From Clostridium culturomicium (GTDB lineage Bacteria; Bacillota; Clostridia; Clostridiales; Clostridiaceae): a DNA stretch of 64,000 nt. Each line of letters starts with the position of its first letter. The stretch's first letter is position 1. The stretch covers positions 563,017 to 627,016 of the forward strand of contig NZ_CCXK01000014.1 of assembly GCF_000821305.1 (NCBI RefSeq), written 5' to 3'. Shown here piece after piece: positions 15,970-24,900 of the stretch. The notes below the pieces were generated by a model, which had not been told where the DNA came from, did not search any database, and saw nothing but the letters and a program-made list of their open reading frames with translations. Made by a program: the position numbers and the translations under genes.

Positions 15970-16410
15970 TTATATCACCTCAACTTTTCCTCCTGCTGCT
16001 TCTATCTTTTCTGCTGCAGCCTTGGAAATTTTATTAGCTTTAACAGTTAATTTCTTTTCAATGTTTCCATTTCCAAGAATCTTTATCCCATCGTTTACTC
16101 TCTTAGCCATACCCATTTCACGAAGTAACTCTGGAGTAACTTCTGTGCCATCTTCGAATATGTTAAGTCTATCTACATTTATACAAGTATATTCTTTAGC
16201 GAATATATTTGTGAAACCTCTCTTAGGTAATCTTCTGTATAAAGGCATTTGGCCTCCCTCAAATCCAGGTCTTACTCCACCGCCTGATCTTGAGTTTTGT
16301 CCTTTTTGACCTTTTCCAGCTGTTTTACCCCAACCTGAACCAGCACCTCTACCGATTCTTTTAGGAGATTTTTTAGCACCTTCTGCAGGTCTTAACTCAT
16401 GAAGTCTCAT
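15970..16410 (-). CDS. rplO: 50S ribosomal protein L15
   Basis: L15 (146 residues) organises several 23S domains late in assembly. The glycine- and arginine-rich N-terminal third (KRIGRGAGSGWGKTAGKG) and the GFEGGQMPLYRRLPKRGF motif are diagnostic. It follows rpmD by 18 bp with AGGAGGTG upstream. Confidence 0.98.
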   Translation of the reverse strand: MRLHELRPAEGAKKSPKRIGRGAGSGWGKTAGKGQKGQNSRSGGGVRPGFEGGQMPLYRRLPKRGFTNIFAKEYTCINVDRLNIFEDGTEVTPELLREMGMAKRVNDGIKILGNGNIEKKLTVKANKISKAAAEKIEAAGGKVEVI

Positions 16411-16428
16411 AATTTACACCTCCTTAGT

Positions 16429-16608
16429 TTAAGCTTCTTCTACTTTAAGTAGATAACTAACTTTATTTATCATGCCTCTGATCTGAGGAGTCTCCTCGTG
16501 CTCAACAGTTTTTCCTATCTTTCTTAATCCAAGAGCCTCAACAGTAGCAATGTGATCTTTCTTTCTACCAATTAAACTCTTTACTAATGTTATTTTAACT
16601 TTAGCCAA
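16429..16608 (-). CDS. rpmD: 50S ribosomal protein L30
   Basis: A 59-residue protein translated from a TTG start at 16608: MAKVKITLVKSLIGRKKD, ending in LLKVEEA. The TTG has AGGGG 6 nt upstream, and no ATG is available in frame. The LGLRKIGKTVEH region matches bacterial L30. It is in its canonical place between rpsE and rplO. Confidence 0.96.
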   Translation of the reverse strand: MAKVKITLVKSLIGRKKDHIATVEALGLRKIGKTVEHEETPQIRGMINKVSYLLKVEEA

Positions 16609-16620
16609 GGTATTCCCCTC

Positions 16621-17118
16621 CTATCCTAGTATCTCTTCAACAGTTTTGCCTCTTAGTTTTGCAACTTGCTCTGCTGTTCTTAGTCTTGATAATCCATCTA
16701 TTGTAGCGCTAACCATGTTTCTTGGGTTGTTTGAACCTAATGATTTAGCTCTAACGTCCTTTAATCCTGCAAGCTCAAGTACTGCTCTTGCTGGACCTCC
16801 AGCGATAACTCCTGTACCTTCAGAAGCTGGCATTATGTGAACAGTACCAGTTCCGAATTTACCATCGATTGTATGAGGAACTGTAGTTCCTGCTAATTCA
16901 ACTTTAACGATGTTCTTTTTAGCATCTTCGATACCTTTTCTGATTGCTTCAGGTATTTCGATAGACTTACCCATTCCAACACCAACGTGTCCGTTTTCGT
17001 CACCAACAACTACTAGTGCGCTGAATCTGAAGTTTCTACCACCTTTAACAACCTTAGCAACTCTATTTATGTGTACAACTTTCTCTTTAAGATCAAGTGT
17101 GCTAGGATCTATTCTCAT
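16621..17118 (-). CDS. rpsE: 30S ribosomal protein S5
   Basis: S5 (165 residues) helps maintain decoding fidelity near the mRNA entry. The dsRBD-like N-domain has HINRVAKVVKGGRNFRFSAL in two pieces, followed by the GHVGVGMGKSIEIPEAI motif and the conserved PASEGTGVIAGGPARAVLE stretch. Normal length for Firmicutes, and in the usual rplR-rpsE-rpmD order. Confidence 0.98.
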   Translation of the reverse strand: MRIDPSTLDLKEKVVHINRVAKVVKGGRNFRFSALVVVGDENGHVGVGMGKSIEIPEAIRKGIEDAKKNIVKVELAGTTVPHTIDGKFGTGTVHIMPASEGTGVIAGGPARAVLELAGLKDVRAKSLGSNNPRNMVSATIDGLSRLRTAEQVAKLRGKTVEEILG

Positions 17119-17135
17119 GTGTATACCTCCTTTTT

Positions 17136-17498
17136 TTAGAATTTAAGTCCTGCTTCTCTTGCGCCTTCAGCAAGCATTTGTACTCTTCCGTGGTATACAT
17201 AACCACCTCTGTCGAATACTATTTCAGTTATTCCTGCTGCGATAGCTTTTTTAGCAACTGATTCTCCTACTAATTTAGCAGCTTCTTTGTTACTTCCAGC
17301 TTTTCCAGCAAATTCTTTATCTAAGCTAGATGCAGCAACTAATGTTCTTCCAGCTACGTCATCAATTATTTGAGCGTATATATTCTTTTCACTTCTGAAT
17401 ACTGCAAGTCTTGGTCTTTCAGCAGTTCCAGTAATTTTCTTACGAACTCTTAAGTGACGCTTAGCTCTTGATAGTTTTCTATCAGCTTTATTGAACAT
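17136..17498 (-). CDS. rplR: 50S ribosomal protein L18
   Basis: L18 (120 residues) binds 5S rRNA in the central protuberance. It has the basic N-terminus RAKRHLRVRKKITGT, the RPRLAVFRSEKNIYAQIIDD strand region, and ends FDRGGYVYHGRVQMLAEGAR then EAGLKF. AAAGGAGAG precedes the start. Confidence 0.98.
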   Translation of the reverse strand: MFNKADRKLSRAKRHLRVRKKITGTAERPRLAVFRSEKNIYAQIIDDVAGRTLVAASSLDKEFAGKAGSNKEAAKLVGESVAKKAIAAGITEIVFDRGGYVYHGRVQMLAEGAREAGLKF

Positions 17499-17524
17499 GA
17501 AATTCTCTCCTTTCCTAATAGCTA

Positions 17525-18064
17525 TTATTTACCAGTCTTACCTTCTTTACGTCTGATAACTTCGTCAGAGTACTTAATACCTTTTCCTTTATAAGGCTCA
17601 GGTTTTCTCCAAGTTCTTATGTCAGCTGCAACCGCACCAACTAATTCCTTGTCGATTCCTCTTACTACTACTGTTGTAGAATCTGGAAGTTCAAATGTAA
17701 TTCCTTCTACTGCTTCTATTTCAACTGGATGTGAGAATCCTAAGTTTAATGTTAAGCCTTTACCTTTAGCTGTTGCTCTATAACCAACACCAATTAATTG
17801 TAATGTCTTAGCAAATCCATTAGTTACTCCTACTACCATGTTGTTTATTAATGCTCTAGTTAATCCGTGTAGAGCTCTATGTTCTTTCACGTCGCTTGGT
17901 CTTGTAACAACCACTTGATTTTCTTCTATAGCTATGCTTATCTCTTTAGACATCGCTTTAGTTAATTCACCTTTTGGTCCCTTAACTGTAACAACGTTGT
18001 CTGGTGTTACTGTAACAGTTACACCTGCTGGTATAGCTATTGGAAGTCTTCCTACTCTTGACAT
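17525..18064 (-). CDS. rplF: 50S ribosomal protein L6
   Basis: L6 (179 residues) lies near the factor-binding site of the 50S. It has the two repeated L6 folds, and the C-terminal motif RKPEPYKGKGIKYSDEVI is diagnostic. Starts MSRVGRLPIAIPAGV. It lies between rpsH and rplR. Confidence 0.98.
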   Translation of the reverse strand: MSRVGRLPIAIPAGVTVTVTPDNVVTVKGPKGELTKAMSKEISIAIEENQVVVTRPSDVKEHRALHGLTRALINNMVVGVTNGFAKTLQLIGVGYRATAKGKGLTLNLGFSHPVEIEAVEGITFELPDSTTVVVRGIDKELVGAVAADIRTWRKPEPYKGKGIKYSDEVIRRKEGKTGK

Positions 18065-18087
18065 AATCGCACCTCCTTGTTCATATA

Positions 18088-18486
18088 CTACCAGATGTAG
18101 CAGATAACCTCTCCACCTAATCCTAATTTTCTTGCTTCTCTATCAGTTACTAAACCTTTAGAAGTTGATATTATTGCAACTCCTAGTCCGTTTAATACTT
18201 TAGGAATGTCCTCTTTACTAGAGTAAACTCTTAGGCCAGGCTTAGATATTCTCTTAAGTCCAGTGATAACTCTTTCTTTGTTTTGACCATATTTCATGCT
18301 TAATCTTAACATTGAAACATTACCATCTTGATACTCTTCTATATTTTTAAGGTATCCTTCTTCTAGCATTATGTTTGCTATAGATTTCTTTATTGTTGAA
18401 GAAGGTACTTCTACTATTTCATGTCTAACAATATTTGCATTTCTTATACGTGTTAGCAAATCTGCTATCGGATCAGTCATATTCAT
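18088..18486 (-). CDS. rpsH: 30S ribosomal protein S8
   Basis: S8 (132 residues) is a primary 16S-binding protein and in enterobacteria the repressor of the spc operon. The start MNMTDPIADLLTRIRNAN is favoured by GGAGG 9 nt upstream of the first ATG. The C-terminal STSKGLVTDREARKLGLGGE motif is standard. I do not see a clear S8-binding leader at rplE. Confidence 0.98.
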   Translation of the reverse strand: MNMTDPIADLLTRIRNANIVRHEIVEVPSSTIKKSIANIMLEEGYLKNIEEYQDGNVSMLRLSMKYGQNKERVITGLKRISKPGLRVYSSKEDIPKVLNGLGVAIISTSKGLVTDREARKLGLGGEVICYIW

Positions 18487-18518
18487 TATTTTTTGCCTCC
18501 TTTCAAATGATCTGTGTA

Positions 18519-18704
18519 TTACCAGCTCGCCTTTTTACATCCAGGAATTTGTCCTTTGTATGCAAGTTCTCTGAAACATATACGGCAAATACCAAATTTC
18601 TTTAAGACAGAGTGTGGTCTTCCACATAATCTGCATCTAGAGTAAGCTCTAGTTGAGTATTTAGGTTCTTTTTTCCACTTTTCTATAATAGCTTTACGTG
18701 CCAA
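18519..18704 (-). CDS. rpsZ: 30S ribosomal protein S14, short zinc-binding type
   Basis: The short 61-residue type Z S14, with Cys24, Cys27, Cys40 and Cys43 (CRLC and CRIC) forming a zinc site. It is located between rplE and rpsH as in other Firmicutes. Sequence MARKAIIEKWKKEPKYSTRA at the start. Confidence 0.98.
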   Translation of the reverse strand: MARKAIIEKWKKEPKYSTRAYSRCRLCGRPHSVLKKFGICRICFRELAYKGQIPGCKKASW

Positions 18705-18718
18705 GTCATTCCCTCCTT

Positions 18719-19261
18719 TTATTGAGCAAATGGCATTCCAAGGAATCTTAATAATTCTCTTGCTTCCTCGTCTGTCTTTGCAGTAGTTACAAATATTATA
18801 TCCATTCCTCTTACTTTATCAATCTTGTCATATTCTATTTCAGGGAATATTGTTTGCTCTTTTATTCCTAGAGCATAGTTACCTCTTCCATCGAATGATT
18901 TTGTAGGTACGCCTCTGAAGTCTCTAACTCTTGGTAATGCTATGTTCATTAATTTGTCCGCAAATTGGAACATTTTCTCTTTTCTTAATGTAACTTTGCA
19001 ACCAATAGCCATATTTTCTCTTATCTTAAAGTTAGCTACTGAATTCTTAGCTCTAGTTAAAACAGCTTTCTGTCCAGTAATTAATTCCATGTCGCTTACA
19101 GCAGCGTCTAACACTTTCGCGTTATCTTTTGCTTCTCCAACACCCATGTTTATAACTATCTTTTCAAGCTTTGGTACTTCCATGATATTTTTGTATCCGA
19201 ACTTATCCATCATAGCTTGAACTACTTCATTATTATATTTCTCTTGTAGTCTTGCAACCAT
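18719..19261 (-). CDS. rplE: 50S ribosomal protein L5
   Basis: L5 (180 residues) binds 5S rRNA and contacts the P-site tRNA. Motifs include KLEKIVINMGVGEA, the LPRVRDFRGVPTKSFDGRGN loop in two parts, and GIKEQTIFPEI. Directly after rplX in the canonical order. Confidence 0.98.
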   Translation of the reverse strand: MVARLQEKYNNEVVQAMMDKFGYKNIMEVPKLEKIVINMGVGEAKDNAKVLDAAVSDMELITGQKAVLTRAKNSVANFKIRENMAIGCKVTLRKEKMFQFADKLMNIALPRVRDFRGVPTKSFDGRGNYALGIKEQTIFPEIEYDKIDKVRGMDIIFVTTAKTDEEARELLRFLGMPFAQ

Positions 19262-19283
19262 TTGTTATACCTCCTTTCGCGAA

Positions 19284-19598
19284 TTAAAATGTTTCTCCGC
19301 ACTTCTTGCAAACTCTTACTTTAGTACCGTCTTCAAGTACTTTATTGCTTATTCTAGTTACGTTCTTACATTTATCGCAGTATAGCATAACTTTTGAGCT
19401 GTTTATAGCTGCCTCAAAGTTAACTATTCCACCTTGCATATTTTGTCTGTTTGGTTTTTGATGTTTTGTTACTACGTTAACGCCAGCAACAACAACTTTT
19501 CCAGTCTTAGGATAAACAGCTAAAACTTCTCCAGTTTTACCTTTATCTTTTCCAGAGATAACCATTACAGTGTCTTTCTTTCTAACATGTACTTTCAT
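19284..19598 (-). CDS. rplX: 50S ribosomal protein L24
   Basis: L24 (104 residues) is an assembly initiator near the tunnel exit. The KOW motif is at the N-terminus (MVISGKDKGKTGEVLAVYPK). The C-terminal part has two CxxC pairs (CDKC and CKKC) that look like a zinc ribbon, a variant also seen in some other bacteria. Confidence 0.97.
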   Translation of the reverse strand: MKVHVRKKDTVMVISGKDKGKTGEVLAVYPKTGKVVVAGVNVVTKHQKPNRQNMQGGIVNFEAAINSSKVMLYCDKCKNVTRISNKVLEDGTKVRVCKKCGETF

Positions 19599-19615
19599 TT
19601 CTGCTACCCCCTATC

Positions 19616-19984
19616 CTATAGTACTTCAGGTGCTAATGATAATATTTTGTTGTATTCTTTATCTCTTAGCTCCCTAGCAACAGGTCCGAAGATACGAGTT
19701 CCTCTTGGATTTTTATCGTCTTTTATAATAACAGCTGCGTTCTCATCAAATCTGATATAAGTCCCGTCTGCTCTTCTTAAACCTTTAACTGATCTAACAA
19801 TAACTGCTTTTACTACGTCACCTTTTTTAACAACTCCACCTGGTGTTGCACTTTTAACGCTAGCAACAATTACGTCTCCGATGTTTCCCCATTTTCTTTT
19901 GGAACCACCAAGTACTCTAATACACATTATCTCTTTAGCACCAGAGTTATCCGCTACTTTTAATAATGTCTGTTGTTGTATCAT
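19616..19984 (-). CDS. rplN: 50S ribosomal protein L14
   Basis: L14 (122 residues) bridges to the 30S subunit. MIQQQTLLKVADNSGAKE at the N-terminus, the RADGTYIRFDENAAVIIKDD stretch and the GTRIFGPVARELRDKEYNKI motif are invariant features of the family. Confidence 0.98.
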   Translation of the reverse strand: MIQQQTLLKVADNSGAKEIMCIRVLGGSKRKWGNIGDVIVASVKSATPGGVVKKGDVVKAVIVRSVKGLRRADGTYIRFDENAAVIIKDDKNPRGTRIFGPVARELRDKEYNKILSLAPEVL

Positions 19985-20007
19985 GTAAATACCCTCCTTT
20001 CAGTTAA

Positions 20008-20262
20008 CTATTTAGCTCTTTCCATGATTTCAACAAGTCTCCATCTCTTATCTTTAGATAGTGGTCTTGTTTCCATTATTAATACTCTATCGTTAACTTT
20101 TGCTTCATTATTCTCATCATGAGCCTTGAATTTAGTTGTTCTATTAACTGTTTTACCGTAAAGTGGATGTCTAACTTTAGTTTCAACCGCAACTACGATT
20201 GTTTTATCCATTTTGTCAGATACAACTCTACCTATTCTTGTTTTTCTATATGCTCTCTCCAC
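20008..20262 (-). CDS. rpsQ: 30S ribosomal protein S17
   Basis: S17 (84 residues) is a primary 16S-binding OB-fold protein. It has RIGRVVSDKMDKTIVVAVE and the HPLYGKTVNRTTKFKAHDE region. It follows rpmC by 21 bp. Confidence 0.98.
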   Translation of the reverse strand: MERAYRKTRIGRVVSDKMDKTIVVAVETKVRHPLYGKTVNRTTKFKAHDENNEAKVNDRVLIMETRPLSKDKRWRLVEIMERAK

Positions 20263-20283
20263 AAGATGAACCTCCTTTCAGTA

Positions 20284-20496
20284 TTACTGTTCGCAAGCCC
20301 TTAATTCTTCTTCTCTAAGGATGGTCTTAATTTGGGCTATAGACTTTTTAACCTGTTTAATTCTCATTGGGTTTTCTAACTGTCCTGTAGCTAACTGAAA
20401 TCTTAGGTTAAATAATTCTGATTTAAGATCAGATAATTTTGCTTTTAAATCTTGAGCAGTACTTTGTCTCAATTCTTTTAATTCATTAGCCTTCAT
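20284..20496 (-). CDS. rpmC: 50S ribosomal protein L29
   Basis: L29 (70 residues) sits next to the tunnel exit near the trigger factor site. The start at 20496 gives MKANELKELRQSTAQDLKAK. The longer frame inside rplP adds 14 unsupported residues. GGTGGTGA precedes the start by 5 nt and lies in the last codons of rplP. The two genes overlap by 11 bp and are probably translationally coupled. Confidence 0.97.
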   Translation of the reverse strand: MKANELKELRQSTAQDLKAKLSDLKSELFNLRFQLATGQLENPMRIKQVKKSIAQIKTILREEELRACEQ

Positions 20497-20929
20497 TGAT
20501 TTCACCACCCATTTCCTCAAAATCTCTTCTAGTAACAAATTTAGTTGTTACAGGTAATTTGTGAGATGCAAGTCTCATTGCTTCTCTAGCAGCTTCCTCA
20601 GATACTCCAGATATTTCGAATAATACTCTACCTGGTTTAACTACTGCTACCCAATATTCTGGTGAACCTTTACCAGATCCCATACGAGTCTCTGCTGGTT
20701 TCTCAGTTACTGGTTTGTCAGGGAAGATTTTTATCCAAACCTTTCCTCCTCTTTTAACGTATCTATTTATAGCTATTCTGGCAGATTCGATTTGGTTGCT
20801 TGTAATCCAACCGCACTCAGTTGCTTGTAAAGCGAAGTCTCCATAAGCAATGAAGTTACCTCTTGTAGCTTTACCTTTCATTCTACCACGTTGTACCTTA
20901 CGATGTTTAACTCTTTTAGGCATTAACAT
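20486..20929 (-). CDS. rplP: 50S ribosomal protein L16
   Basis: L16 (147 residues) organises the A-site region of the 50S. MLMPKRVKHRKVQRGRMKGK at the start and the IFPDKPVTEKPAETRMGSGK motif in the middle are diagnostic. Its end overlaps the rpmC start. Confidence 0.98.
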   Translation of the reverse strand: MLMPKRVKHRKVQRGRMKGKATRGNFIAYGDFALQATECGWITSNQIESARIAINRYVKRGGKVWIKIFPDKPVTEKPAETRMGSGKGSPEYWVAVVKPGRVLFEISGVSEEAAREAMRLASHKLPVTTKFVTRRDFEEMGGEINEG

Positions 20930-20956
20930 GTCAAATTCCTCCTTCCTTACACGTTA

Positions 20957-21622
20957 TTATGAGTTTGATTCTTCCTTTTGAACTTTCTTAGCTGGAAGAA
21001 CTTCACCCTTATACACCCAAACTTTAACTCCGATTTTACCATAGATTGTGTTTGCTTCAGTGAAACCATAATCTATATCAGCTCTTAATGTTTGTAGTGG
21101 AATAGTTCCTTCATGGTACTGCTCTGTTCTAGCGATTTCAGCTCCGCCTAATCTTCCTGAACATGCAGTCTTAACTCCTTTAACACCTGTTCTCATAGCT
21201 CTTTGAATTGTTTGTTTCATAGCTCTTCTGAAAGATATTCTCTTTTCAAGTTGAGCTGCTATGTTTTCAGCCATTAATTGTGCATTGTTTTCTGGTTGTT
21301 TTACTTCAACTATGTTTATTAAAACATATTTATCTCCAACAACATTCTTTAATGCAACTTTAAGCTCTTCTATACCTTGACCGCCTTTTCCGATAACCAT
21401 TCCTGGTTTAGCAGTGTATATGTTAATCTTAACTCTTTTAGCTGCTCTCTCTATCTCAATTTTTGATATGCCAGCAGTGAATAACTTTTTCTTTAAGTAT
21501 TCTCTGATAGCATTATCTTCAACTAAGTTATCTGCAAAGTTTTTCTTATCTGCATACCATTTAGCGTCCCAATCCTTGATAACACCAACTCTTAGGCCGT
21601 GTGGATGTACTTTTTGACCCAC
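20957..21622 (-). CDS. rpsC: 30S ribosomal protein S3
   Basis: S3 (221 residues) lines the mRNA entry site and contributes to helicase activity. The KH domain carries the GxxG-containing GMVIGKGGQGIEELK. The C-domain has RRAMKQTIQRAMRTGVKGVK. Standard length for Firmicutes. Confidence 0.98.
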   Translation of the reverse strand: MGQKVHPHGLRVGVIKDWDAKWYADKKNFADNLVEDNAIREYLKKKLFTAGISKIEIERAAKRVKINIYTAKPGMVIGKGGQGIEELKVALKNVVGDKYVLINIVEVKQPENNAQLMAENIAAQLEKRISFRRAMKQTIQRAMRTGVKGVKTACSGRLGGAEIARTEQYHEGTIPLQTLRADIDYGFTEANTIYGKIGVKVWVYKGEVLPAKKVQKEESNS

Positions 21623-21638
21623 TCTATTTCCCTCCTTT

Positions 21639-21974
21639 TTAAGCTCTTTCTTTAACTATAATAGTTATATGGCTAGTTCTCTTTAATATTCTGAATGCTC
21701 TTCCTTGAGCGTGTGGTCTGAATCTCTTTAATGTTGGACCCGCACCAGTGTGAGCCTCTGCAACATATAGTCTGTTTCTATCTAAATTAAAGTTGTTTTC
21801 TGCATTCGCAACAGCTGATTTTAATAATTTGTTTACTACAACAGCTGCATCTTTTGGAGTATATTGTAATATAGCGAAAGCTTCATTTACATTTTTATCT
21901 CTTATAAGATCAAGAACAATCCCAACTTTCATAGGAGACATTCTTACATATTTAGCTATAGCTTTAGCTTCCAT
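21639..21974 (-). CDS. rplV: 50S ribosomal protein L22
   Basis: L22 (111 residues) lines the exit tunnel with its beta-hairpin, the site of some macrolide-resistance mutations. The motif RMSPMKVGIVLDLIR and the hairpin region GPTLKRFRPHAQGRAFRI are recognisable. No unusual insertion is seen in the loop. Confidence 0.98.
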   Translation of the reverse strand: MEAKAIAKYVRMSPMKVGIVLDLIRDKNVNEAFAILQYTPKDAAVVVNKLLKSAVANAENNFNLDRNRLYVAEAHTGAGPTLKRFRPHAQGRAFRILKRTSHITIIVKERA

Positions 21975-21996
21975 TGATAACTTCCTCCTTCCCGTA

Positions 21997-22278
21997 CTAT
22001 CTCATTCTACTTGATTTTTCCTTAGCAATATGACCTTTGAAAGTTCTAGTTAAAGCGAACTCTCCAAGCTTGTGTCCAACCATGTCTTCTTGAACATATA
22101 CTGGAACGTGCTTTCTTCCGTCATGTACAGCGATTGTGTGTCCTATCATTTGTGGAAAAATTGTAGAACTTCTTGACCAAGTCTTAACAACTTTCTTCTC
22201 GCCTGCTTTATTCATTTCTTCTATCTTCTTAAGAAGAGATTCTTTTACAAAAGGTCCTTTTTTTACTGATCTACTCAC
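21997..22278 (-). CDS. rpsS: 30S ribosomal protein S19
   Basis: S19 (93 residues) is in the head of the 30S and pairs with S13. MSRSVKKGPFVKESLLKKIE at the start and the HDGRKHVPVYVQEDMVGHKL motif are diagnostic. Confidence 0.98.
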   Translation of the reverse strand: MSRSVKKGPFVKESLLKKIEEMNKAGEKKVVKTWSRSSTIFPQMIGHTIAVHDGRKHVPVYVQEDMVGHKLGEFALTRTFKGHIAKEKSSRMR

Positions 22279-22340
22279 TTATAGTGGCCTCCCTTCATGC
22301 AAACTACTTATAATCAGAAGAGAATAGATTTCTCTTCTAA

Positions 22341-23174
22341 TTACTTGCTATTTCTTTTCTTAACAATAAACTTATCAGAGTATTTCTTAGTCTTTCTAGT
22401 TTTGTATCCAAGAGCTGGTTTACCCCATGGAGTACGTGGGCTAGCGTGACCGATTGGAGATCTACCTTCTCCACCTCCGTGTGGGTGGTCATTAGGGTTC
22501 ATAACAGAACCTCTAACTGTAGGTCTGATACCCATGTGTCTCTTTCTTCCTGCTTTACCTATGTTAACAATTTCGTGTGTTAAGTTAGAAACTGTTCCTA
22601 TAGTAGCTCTGCAGTTAACTCTGATGTATCTAACTTCACCTGAAGGTAATCTTAATTGAGCGTAATCTGATTCTTTAGCCATTAATTGAGCTGAAGATCC
22701 TGCAGATCTAACTAATTGAGCACCTTTTCCAACTTGAAGCTCGATGTTGTGAACTATAGTACCAACTGGGATGTTAGCTATTGGAAGAGTGTTTCCAACT
22801 TTGATATCAGCATCTGGTCCAGATACTACAGTATCACCAACTTTTAATCCAACTGGAGCTATGATGTATCTCTTCTCACCGTCAGCATATACAACTAATG
22901 CTATGTAAGCAGATCTGTTTGGATCGTACTCGATAGTTGCAACTTTCGCTGGGATACCATCCTTAGTTCTCTTGAAATCTATTAATCTATATTTTTGCTT
23001 CGCTCCACCACCGTGGTGACGAACAGTTATTTTACCTTGAGCATTTCTACCACCAGTTTTTTTCTTTGATACAAGAAGTGACTTCTCAGGTACATTTGTA
23101 GTTATTTCTTCAAATGTTGCCATAGTCATGTTTCTTCTTGAAGGAGTGGTAGGTTTAAACTTTTTAACTGCCAT
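22341..23174 (-). CDS. rplB: 50S ribosomal protein L2
   Basis: L2 (277 residues) is needed for subunit association and peptidyl transfer. The C-terminal MNPNDHPHGGGEGRSPIGH contains the conserved histidine near the catalytic centre. AAAGGAGGG precedes the start. Confidence 0.98.
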   Translation of the reverse strand: MAVKKFKPTTPSRRNMTMATFEEITTNVPEKSLLVSKKKTGGRNAQGKITVRHHGGGAKQKYRLIDFKRTKDGIPAKVATIEYDPNRSAYIALVVYADGEKRYIIAPVGLKVGDTVVSGPDADIKVGNTLPIANIPVGTIVHNIELQVGKGAQLVRSAGSSAQLMAKESDYAQLRLPSGEVRYIRVNCRATIGTVSNLTHEIVNIGKAGRKRHMGIRPTVRGSVMNPNDHPHGGGEGRSPIGHASPRTPWGKPALGYKTRKTKKYSDKFIVKKRNSK

Positions 23175-23233
23175 TAGGTTTCCCTCCTTTTTTAGCTTAT
23201 CTGGCTACTCGCCAATACTTGCTTTGTGATTTA

Positions 23234-23530
23234 TTATTGCATTCCCTCAAAGAACTCAATAGTTTTGCTGTCTGCTGTTAATGTAACAACAGCTTTTTTG
23301 AAGTCAGCTCTTTTACCAACGTGTACTCCAACTCTTTTAACTTTTCCTAAGTTTCTAAGAGTTTTAACGTCTTCAACCTTAACTCCAAATACTTCTTCAA
23401 CAGCTTTCTTTATTTGAACTTTGTTAGCGTGTATGTCAACGATGAAAGTGTATTTCTTTTCTGCCATAGCAGCCATACTTTTTTCAGTTATAACAGGTTT
23501 TCTTATGATATCATAACTAGTCATTTTCAT
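23234..23530 (-). CDS. rplW: 50S ribosomal protein L23
   Basis: L23 (98 residues) is the docking site for trigger factor and SRP at the tunnel exit. DIIRKPVITEKSMAAMAEKK and VEEVFGVKVEDVKTLR are typical. The start ATG shares its first base with the stop of rplD (TAATG), which suggests coupled translation. Confidence 0.97.
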   Translation of the reverse strand: MKMTSYDIIRKPVITEKSMAAMAEKKYTFIVDIHANKVQIKKAVEEVFGVKVEDVKTLRNLGKVKRVGVHVGKRADFKKAVVTLTADSKTIEFFEGMQ

Positions 23531-24150
23531 TATGCATACACCTCCTCAATTTTTGATACAGCTTCTTTAGTGATCATTAAGTTCTCATATTTTAATATGT
23601 CGTAAACATTTATGTTGTTTACTGGAACTACTGATACACCTGGAATGTTTCTAGCTGATTTATAAACATTCTCGTTTGATTCAGCAACTACTATTAATGT
23701 CTTCTTAGCTTCGAAAGCATTTAACATGTTAACTACTGCTTTAGTTTTTGGAGCTTCAAAAGATAAGCTTTCTAAAACTATCATTTCGTTATCTTGTACT
23801 TTAGAAGTTAAAGCTGACTTCATAGCTGTTCTTCTCATGCTCTTTGGAACTGAAACTCTGTAATCACGTGGTTTTGGTGCGAACACGATACCTCCGTGAA
23901 TCCATTGTGGAGCTCTTATAGAACCTTGTCTTGCTCTTCCTGTTCCTTTTTGTCTCCAAGGCTTAATTCCTCCGCCTCTTACTTCAGCTCTTGTTTTAGC
24001 ACTTTGAGTTCCTTGTCTCTTGTTAGCTAACTGAGCTAATACAACTTGGTGCATAGCTTCAACGCTAACTTCAGCACCAAATATGCTTTCATTTAATTGG
24101 ATTTCTCCAACTTCTTTTCTCTCAGTGTTATACACTTTTAATGTAGGCAT
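23530..24150 (-). CDS. rplD: 50S ribosomal protein L4
   Basis: L4 (206 residues) lines the exit tunnel and, in enterobacteria, represses the S10 operon. The extended loop contains TRAEVRGGGIKPWRQKGTGR, the tunnel constriction where macrolide-resistance changes occur. It shows the ordinary sequence here. Confidence 0.98.
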   Translation of the reverse strand: MPTLKVYNTERKEVGEIQLNESIFGAEVSVEAMHQVVLAQLANKRQGTQSAKTRAEVRGGGIKPWRQKGTGRARQGSIRAPQWIHGGIVFAPKPRDYRVSVPKSMRRTAMKSALTSKVQDNEMIVLESLSFEAPKTKAVVNMLNAFEAKKTLIVVAESNENVYKSARNIPGVSVVPVNNINVYDILKYENLMITKEAVSKIEEVYA

Positions 24151-24167
24151 TCTGCATCCTCCTTCCC

Positions 24168-24797
24168 TTATGCTTTAACAGCGTCTCTTATTACTACTAA
24201 ACCTTTGTTTGGTCCAGGTATTCCACCTTTAACAAGAATTATGTTCTTCTCAGGTATTACTCTTACTATTTCAAGGTTTAATACTGTTGTATTAACACAA
24301 CCCATGTGTCCAGGCATTTTCTTGTTTTTGAATGTTCTTGATGGATCTGATGATGCTCCCATAGAACCAACTGCTCTGTGGAACTTTGAACCGTGGCTCA
24401 TAGGTCCTCTGTGGAAGTTGTGTCTCTTAATAACACCAGCGAATCCTTTTCCTTTAGATATACCAGATACATCTATTTTATCTCCAGCAGCAAAAATTTC
24501 TGCTTTGATTTCGCTTCCTACTTCGTAAGCGCTTGTATCTTCTAATCTAAATTCTTTTATGTGTCTTCTTACAACAACACCTGCTTTATCGAACTCACCC
24601 TTCTTTGGTTTGTTAACGATATTTTCTCTTATATCACCGAATCCAACTTTTATTGCTTCGTATCCATCGTTCTCAACAGTTTTCTTTTGGATAACTACGC
24701 ATGGACCTGCTTCTACAACTGTAACTGGAACTACTTTTCTATTCTCATCGAATATTTGAGTCATTCCTAATTTTTTACCCATTATAGCTTTTTTCAT
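24168..24797 (-). CDS. rplC: 50S ribosomal protein L3
   Basis: L3 (209 residues) is an assembly initiator whose loop reaches the peptidyl transferase centre. Motifs include MGKKLGMTQIFDENRKVVPV and, around the loop, GPMSHGSKFHRAVGSMGASS. Second gene of the S10 operon. Confidence 0.98.
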   Translation of the reverse strand: MKKAIMGKKLGMTQIFDENRKVVPVTVVEAGPCVVIQKKTVENDGYEAIKVGFGDIRENIVNKPKKGEFDKAGVVVRRHIKEFRLEDTSAYEVGSEIKAEIFAAGDKIDVSGISKGKGFAGVIKRHNFHRGPMSHGSKFHRAVGSMGASSDPSRTFKNKKMPGHMGCVNTTVLNLEIVRVIPEKNIILVKGGIPGPNKGLVVIRDAVKA

Positions 24798-24900
24798 TAC
24801 AATACACCTCCTACTTATTAGCGGACCACCTTAGTGATCATAATAGTTAGTAATAGTTTTTCTATTACCCGTACTATTAGTTGTTACAAACTAAATACGA

